Source of the DNA: Sipunculus nudus
Taxonomy: Eukaryota; Annelida; Sipuncula; Golfingiida; Sipunculidae
Assembly: GCA_026874595.1 (NCBI GenBank)
Contig: CM049317.1
Location: 46,214,401-46,278,400 of the forward strand
Reading direction: 5' to 3'
Length of the DNA stretch: 64,000 bases
Shown here piece by piece: positions 58,014 to 64,000 of the stretch. Every line of letters starts with the position of its first letter. Position 1 is the first letter of the stretch. Below the pieces are notes generated by a model. The model searched no databases. It was not told where the DNA came from and worked only from the letters and a program-made list of their open reading frames with translations. A program made the position numbers and the translations under genes.

Positions 58014-58277
58014 GAATACAGGATAACTAATAACCCCTGCATTTGTATCTACAAATCATCAACCATTTATATCATATAGTTTTTTTGTACATTACTCAAG
58101 GCATACATTATCATTAAACTACAGAGCAGTGGTTATTATGCATGGCTTCACTGACTGGTTTTGACAGACATGAACAGACATTACAGTGGCATGTACTGAT
58201 ATTGGACACTGGAGTTTTAGGAGCATTATTGATGATTTTGTTAGATCATGACTTGATGTTTAACATTCCTAGTTGTT

Positions 58278-59022
58278 TTGTTCAGCTGACTTGAAAGTCA
58301 CCTAAGCGGTAGGGATGACCCTTGCTGTCATTGACTGGATATATGTGACCCTGCTGGCAGTGGTTGACCTGTACATTTTAGGACGCAGGCTAAAGAGAGG
58401 TTGTGATCAACCTACCATGATTTTGCAAAGTATGTTTATTTGATCTACAAAATCCTTGCAATAAATTGGTCCATCCAAAGAATAAAACAGTCTGTTATAT
58501 ATTTCATGATATCAGAACCCATTGAGGGCATGATACACAATATGTTTCCATTCGTATGTCTGGCTTTGGGGATGGCTACTTGTAAATATATTGACCAACA
58601 GTCAAACATACTAACGACTGGTGCATATTTTTACACATTTTAAATGTACTTTTGAAGAAGGATTATGGCAGTAATGTCACAGTTTATCATAGCTGTCAGG
58701 TATTTGAATCTTTAAAGCAAAATAATGTGACTTAATAAGATGTTTCTTTTTTTATGCATATTGTATTTTTATCAATTTCAATTATATCAAGCATATTAAA
58801 GTCAGGAGTCAAGTTATATGAAGAAACTATTTCTTTTTGTTTATTGATCATACAAAGTGGAGACATTTAATGGTTCAGTCTAAAGTCTGTTTAAATACAT
58901 GGTCTGTCCTTATGTACAGTTCAGCAGTACCACGGAACAAATAGGCTCTTTTTGAATCATGCCCATATGCTGTTGAAATTTGTTCAGTGTTGAAGCTGAG
59001 TGTCATGACCCATGGGTCATAA
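58278..59022 (+). mobile_element. Decayed Helentron-like element downstream of CFAP410
   Basis: Starts TTGTTCAGCTGACTTGAAAG, comparable to the 5' end of element D2, and ends AAGCTGAGTGTCATGACCC-ATGGGTCAT. The interior is short and diverged. No coding content. Confidence 0.55.
58460..58465 (+). terminator. CFAP410: Candidate polyadenylation signal of CFAP410
   Basis: AATAAA about 450 bp after the CFAP410 stop, in an otherwise unremarkable 3' region; a second A-rich variant (AATAAAAC) lies nearby at about 58480. If used, the Helentron-like repeat start at 58278 would be inside the 3'UTR. Confidence 0.3.
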
Positions 59023-61182
59023 GTTATGATGGTGCAACAACAGACTTGCCATGTTTACCCAGTTATGCCCCGTAAAGCTTGGACGTAAGTGAGATATATA
59101 TATATATAGTGCCAATACTCAAGCAATAGAAACATTATACATATGACTGGTCCATTGAGATGCATAGAAAATGGGCATGTCAGAGTTGAAGCTTTATCAT
59201 GAGCACAGAGCTGGGACTTCATTTATCAAATAACCTCTCAGGCTTGATTTGTTCAGTTGAATAGTGTGTGTGCATGTGTGTGTTTAATATACCAAATAAT
59301 TAAAATAAATGTTCTATATTTACCTAGAGTGTGGTTGTTATTTACCATTAGCAAAATAAATATTTATTGATTTTAGACAGGCTTCCATCAATAAACAATG
59401 GTGAACACGTCAGTCCTGAGTGCATATGAAGATCTGCGACCTCATATATCTATATATTGTCTTCTTTTTACTATAAAACAAGCTATCAGTGTGCGTGTTA
59501 AAAGAGCAGTCTAATTGGATAAATATCATTCGTATTGGATGTTTTGATAACGTTGCCGAAAAAAGGAATTGTTTTCAAACATTTTAAAAACAGTGTTTAT
59601 CATAAAAGCAACCTTTAAACCAACCCCCCCCCCCCCCACCCTACGCTTTTAATTTTGAATTTTACTAGTGTTCTGTAGCTAGCATCACAGAAATGCAATC
59701 ACTGACAAGTGTTTTGATGTAACAACTACAAGTCTCATCTGCTCAATGATTAAAAATGAAACCTTCCACTTTGGTCTTATGTTTCTGGAAGCAATTATAT
59801 TTTTTCCGATGACGAAGACGCGCCGTCGGCAGAGGACATAGAAATGGTGATCGTCTATATGTCCGTCCGAGATATATGGTGTTACCACTAATCTTAAAAC
59901 AACTTGACAGACAGTCGCCATATTTGTACCGTTGATGAATCTCATACGGGGCTAGGTTTAGAACGAATGACCTTGACATATTTTCCAAGGTCACATTTAA
60001 TTCTCACTGATTTCACACTCATTAGTCCTTTTTAAGCGTCCATCTAATTTCCCAGTGGAACTGCAAAACCTTTCTAGAAGCTAATTCCATGATAGGCGGG
60101 TTACAGACCAGATCTGTTAGTTATTCCCTGAAAAAGTAAGATCTTGAAGGTAAAGATCACAGGCCCAATTCTTTGAAATCGCTTGTGGGTGTATTTAGAG
60201 CCAAAGTTTTCATCCCAAACCTTCAATCCTATCGAATTTTGGGTTCAAGGTCACAGGAGCCACTCCTATTGATAAAACTTTACCCATAGGTCATTTATTG
60301 TCAAACTGAACAGTTGAACTCTTATTCAGGAACTTGATTCTGCTCAATCTGGAATGCTCCGATGATATGTAGCAGTTCGTTCTTCTTGCTTAATAAAACT
60401 CGCAGATGATGTATCTGATGTCTTTCTGATATTTAACACTGACCAAGCTGAATTACAGTTTCAATTTTTCTGTCGTTAATAAAATTTAATTGTTAAGATT
60501 GTTTAAGGATGCCGTTTAACACATCCAGTGTAATTACGACCCTGTTGGTAGGGGGATGTTCCTCTTTGCGATGCCCTTTTGCTTTCACATTGTGAACATA
60601 TGCATCCACAGTTTGTTATATATCGTATTTCTAAATCACCCCTGCAGCTGTCATCGTGCACATACTGCATTAATAAGGTTTTGGTGGCATACTTTCTGTG
60701 GGCCAGAATGGTCTTTTTCCAAAGATAGGTAATGAAGTTTTAATATTTTGGTTTTCCTGTTCCTTAGAGGAAGTGTATTGGCACGAGTATAAATTCAGTC
60801 GAATTGTTTTTTAAAACGGCGTCTTTATACGGAACTTTTAAGATATGTTCGATAGCAAAATCTGATAATTGGATGTGTTTGCAAATACAATATAATGTGT
60901 GCTGCCAAAGATCTCAGGAACAGCTGCGACCATCGAAACAATTTCACAGAAGTATTGAGTGTCTAATTATCTCCACTTATCCATAGGTGGAAATATTAGC
61001 TTTTGGCATTATCATTTTTTATGATTTTGCTTATTCCCCATCCTATTTTATTTGTTCTTACCTAGGATGTACTGTACGATGGTCCAATTACTTTGATCCA
61101 GTGTTTAACCAATTTTTAAGGTTGCAGGGCTAAAAAAAGTGCGGATTTGTTAGAGTTTTTAATGTCAATTATCTCTTTTAAT
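59023..61182. other. Intergenic DNA, no gene seen
   Basis: AT-rich sequence with a poly-C run (59619-59637). 60130-60300 contains 'ttcatcccaaaccttcaatc' and 'ttcaaggtcacaggagcc', an inverted fragment of the repeat at 9905-10655. Short frames lack support. Confidence 0.6.
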
Positions 61183-61198
61183 CTGTAAGGGTGCCTTT

Positions 61199-61264
<66 letters not shown>

Positions 61265-61796
61265 GCAGATTTTCACCCGCGCGGGCCCCTGCATGCGGAG
61301 AGTCCCTTTCCATATGTGCGGGTTCCTGCATTTGTTGGGATAAACGCATGCACTAATAATCATAATTTCTCAAATTTTAGTGTAATGTGTTAAGAAAATA
61401 TTCAGTGTAAACATTTATACTAACTGATGAGGCAGATTTAAGCGGATTAATATCGTATCTCACCAGCCAGGCTTGAATGGTGACTATTTCCTGTCACACT
61501 CTAACTAAAGCTGGCCCCGGGCCGTATCGCAATGAAGACTGGTCGTATATTTTTTTATGCAGTCAAATAAGCTCTTTCAGCTCCGTTTTCTTTTCAAAGA
61601 CAAGGACACATGCCTTCTTCACATGCCTGCTACTGATATATACATGTAGCATCCGCATGAGGGCCCCCGCAGAAATTAATCCAACACCGCGCGGGGGCCC
61701 GCATTTATGGAAAAGGGACAAGGATAACACACTTGTTGGATTTCAACCGTGCGGGACCCGCGCGGGGGCCCGCATGTATGGAAAGGCTCTCTTACA
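61183..61796. mobile_element. Palindromic MITE-like element with GC-rich ends
   Basis: The left end CTGTAAGGGTGCCTTTCCAT and right end, read inverted, CTGTAAGAGAGCCTTTCCAT, are inverted repeats. Internal 'cgcgcgggggcccgcat' blocks repeat at 61275, 61690 and 61755, each next to a TATGGAAA motif. A ~60-bp (TA)n microsatellite interrupts the left arm. No coding capacity. Confidence 0.65.
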
Positions 61797-62236
61797 GATA
61801 CATTAAAATGGATAAACATGTCATAATAAAATCTAGTTGCGAACATTTCTATGCAAAAAATTGGAATTCACTCACACAGAAAGTTATGAGAACGCTAACT
61901 CGGCACTTTTCAGTTCGACTTCGTTTCCTCATTTCTGTTAGCCGGAATGAACTTTTCTTTTCATTTTAAATATAAAGTGTAAAGTATTAATACTTTACCT
62001 GCCATGTCATATAGTTAACAATCCCTTTGAGCAAGTGGTATCAAATGAATATTCATTCACTTGAATTATTTACAAAATAGCGTCTTTATATGGATCTTTA
62101 TAATTCGTCGGTGGCAAAATCTTACTTTTTGATCGATTTGTTACAAACCTTGGCAGAATGTATAAACTTTTCTTTGGTTTACATCTCGCCGTTCTCAACT
62201 AAAAAAAATCAAACAAACGCATATACATGCAGATGC

Positions 62237-62291
<55 letters not shown>

Positions 62292-62885
62292 GAGCCTTAG
62301 CCCAGCAGGTATTCAGTTGTTTTGAGTATTAAAAATATTAAAAGAATATTAAAATCCTAGGCTGATTCTTGGCAGAATGTAAACTTTTTCTTAGATTTAC
62401 ATCTCGGCTCTCTCAAACAAACAAATATTCAAATACACGCATCCATGCAGATGCACAGATATGCATATGATTATATATATATATATGTGTGTGTGTGTGT
62501 ATATATATATATGTGTGTGTATATATATATATATATCTATACCTTTGCCAAGCAGGTATTCCTGCAGCTCCCCCCACCCCCTTCTCATGGGCCTATTGTG
62601 CAAGCACTTTGTCAGCTTTATCAGAATAATGCATGGCCCAGGGGAGACCAAGCAGTCCGGAGAAGTAAAATTTCCTGTATAATAGTCTGATGTTAGAAAA
62701 TCTTGACACCGGTCTGCGCAAGGTCGAAATAAACGTAAGGTAAGGTGATAAGGTAATTAAGGTAATTTAAGATCAGATTCGTCTCGATCAACATTAAGGA
62801 CTTTTTATTGACTCGCTTTTCATTTAATATAACGTCACTGATTGTGGAATAATGTCATAACAGCACATTGACATAAAAAAATACC

Positions 62886-62924
<39 letters not shown>

Positions 62925-63300
62925 GTTAAAATGGTAGATAAAAGTAGATAAAATCGAATATATGAACACGTATAGGCCTATAGTACATACAATGGACATT
63001 TGAATATACATGTATGATAATCCCTGCATCTTCCAAAATTAAAACCGCATGTGAACAGAATTTTAAATGATAAAATTTTACATTATGAGTTAAAAAAAAC
63101 TATAAAAAATAATAATTTAATAGGGCATACTGTACATAGAGTATAAGATATTTTTAAAATATGTGACTAGTTTTGCCCCATGGGCTTAAACTGTTTAATT
63201 CAAATTCCGAAGGCCTTTTTTACGTTATGCCATGCCGCATGTGTCAGCTATCGCTTACCTTGTATCAATAATCCAACATCTGTGAACAGCGGTTCCGGAA
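61797..63300. repeat. Intergenic DNA with TA/TG microsatellites
   Basis: (TA)n at 62237-62288, mixed TA/TG at 62473-62537 and TA at 62885-62925. Blocks near 62150 and 62370 ('ttggcagaatgta...aacttttcttNgNtttacatctcg') are duplicated ~235 bp apart. No gene seen. Confidence 0.8.
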
Positions 63301-63363
63301 ATCCCGTAGCGGACAATAAAAAATGTTGTGAGGAACCAATCTGATGTTGTGCGAAACATAAAC

Positions 63364-63470
63364 ACTTCCGGTGAGAACATTGTGACGTCATCGAACGACA
63401 CCTCGGTTCGCGCCATTTCACAGGCGACCAAGCAGACGACGTGATACCATCGGGTGCCTCTCGAGTACGG
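63364..63470 (+). promoter_or_regulatory. Candidate TATA-less promoter and non-coding first exon
   Basis: ETS site ACTTCCGG (63364-63371), a perfect CRE TGACGTCA (63383-63390) and a YY1-type CGCCATTT (63411-63418) are followed by a GC-rich stretch ending at a strong donor, ACG|GTAAGT (GT at 63470-63471). This fits the 5' end of a plus-strand gene that continues beyond the window. No start codon was assigned. Confidence 0.5.
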
Positions 63471-64000
63471 TAAGTAGGATTGTTAAACATGTATTGTTAT
63501 CTCACAGGAAAGCGGCCACGAACATGCAGGCTAATGGTGAAGCCGTTGACTAGTCATTCTATAAATAAATGTAAATGTAAAACGGTATAGGGGCATTATA
63601 CGGGGCTGAACTTCAGGGGGCTAAAATAGTGACTGAACCCATGCTTTCTTTTGCCAAGTTTTGGTATATAGGCTTAAAGTGTCTATCCGAACGACGGTCG
63701 TTATCAAATATATCTTACACTAAATATTTAAAATGTTCATAATATAATTACTTTAAGTATCAGAAAAATGATAGTTGTTGGGAAAATTCTTTATACAAAA
63801 TAAAACAGAAATGAACAGAATTAAACACACCACCAGATGGGTAGCCTAAACCTGCCATGGTAGCTGGCCAAGGAACATTCGTGTATTGGGCCCGGCCCCG
63901 GTTTTTTCCAGTTTTATACACTGATCCAATGATTGTGTCGTAATTGTTAGTAGTAAGTTCACGTAAATCACCGAGCATGTATACAACTTTCACATAGTTC
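63471..64000. other. Possible first intron of the next gene
   Basis: AT-rich non-coding sequence; no exon or transposon end recognised before the right edge. Confidence 0.4.

Overview
The window is nuclear DNA from an animal, most likely a bivalve mollusc. It is AT-rich and its genes are split by long introns. It is crowded with dispersed non-coding repeats that carry GGTGGCGCCACC palindromes, the pearl / Helitron2 (Helentron) type known from bivalves, and with pogo-like DNA transposons. The species cannot be named from the sequence alone. No bacterial features, rRNA genes, tRNA genes or CRISPR arrays were seen.

Two protein genes are arranged head to head about 3.5 kb apart. On the minus strand, 41875 down to 8051, lies the separase gene (ESPL1). 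I resolved 17 coding exons whose splice phases all agree. They encode about 2161 residues: the N-terminal helical-repeat region, a very long disordered region in one 2870-bp exon, and the linker before the protease domain. The C-terminal caspase-like protease domain is not in the window. The last intron runs off the left edge and contains a 4.9-kb array of 44-bp satellite repeats. On the plus strand, 45364 to 58013, is a complete CFAP410 (C21orf2/LRRC76) gene of six coding exons and 247 residues. It has an N-terminal leucine-rich-repeat domain, an acidic middle, a short C-terminal helix, and one GC-AG intron.

Region by region: 1-8050 is separase intron 17 (44-bp satellite array, degenerate repeats, and a 39-42 bp minisatellite next to the exon 17 donor). 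8051-35196 holds exons 17 to 2; their introns carry a 58-bp minisatellite seeded by an exon/donor junction, two Helentron-like elements with inverted subterminal repeats, a third larger family, and DR1-rich repeats. 35197-41785 is intron 1, with a decayed pogo-like element and a 2.65-kb transposon that has about 400-bp terminal inverted repeats and a 9-bp target duplication. 41876-45363 is the divergent intergenic region, with a CDE/CHR-like site upstream of separase, a decayed LINE endonuclease fragment and a SINE piece. CFAP410 introns contain a pogo element whose ORF keeps only the DNA-binding domains, plus further Helentron-like copies. 58014-63360 is repeat-rich intergenic DNA. At 63364-63470 there is a candidate TATA-less promoter and non-coding first exon of another plus-strand gene that would run off the right edge.

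The two genes have different jobs: separase cuts cohesin at anaphase and separates centrioles; CFAP410 works with NEK1 at the cilium base. Their head-to-head layout is too widely spaced to argue for one shared promoter.
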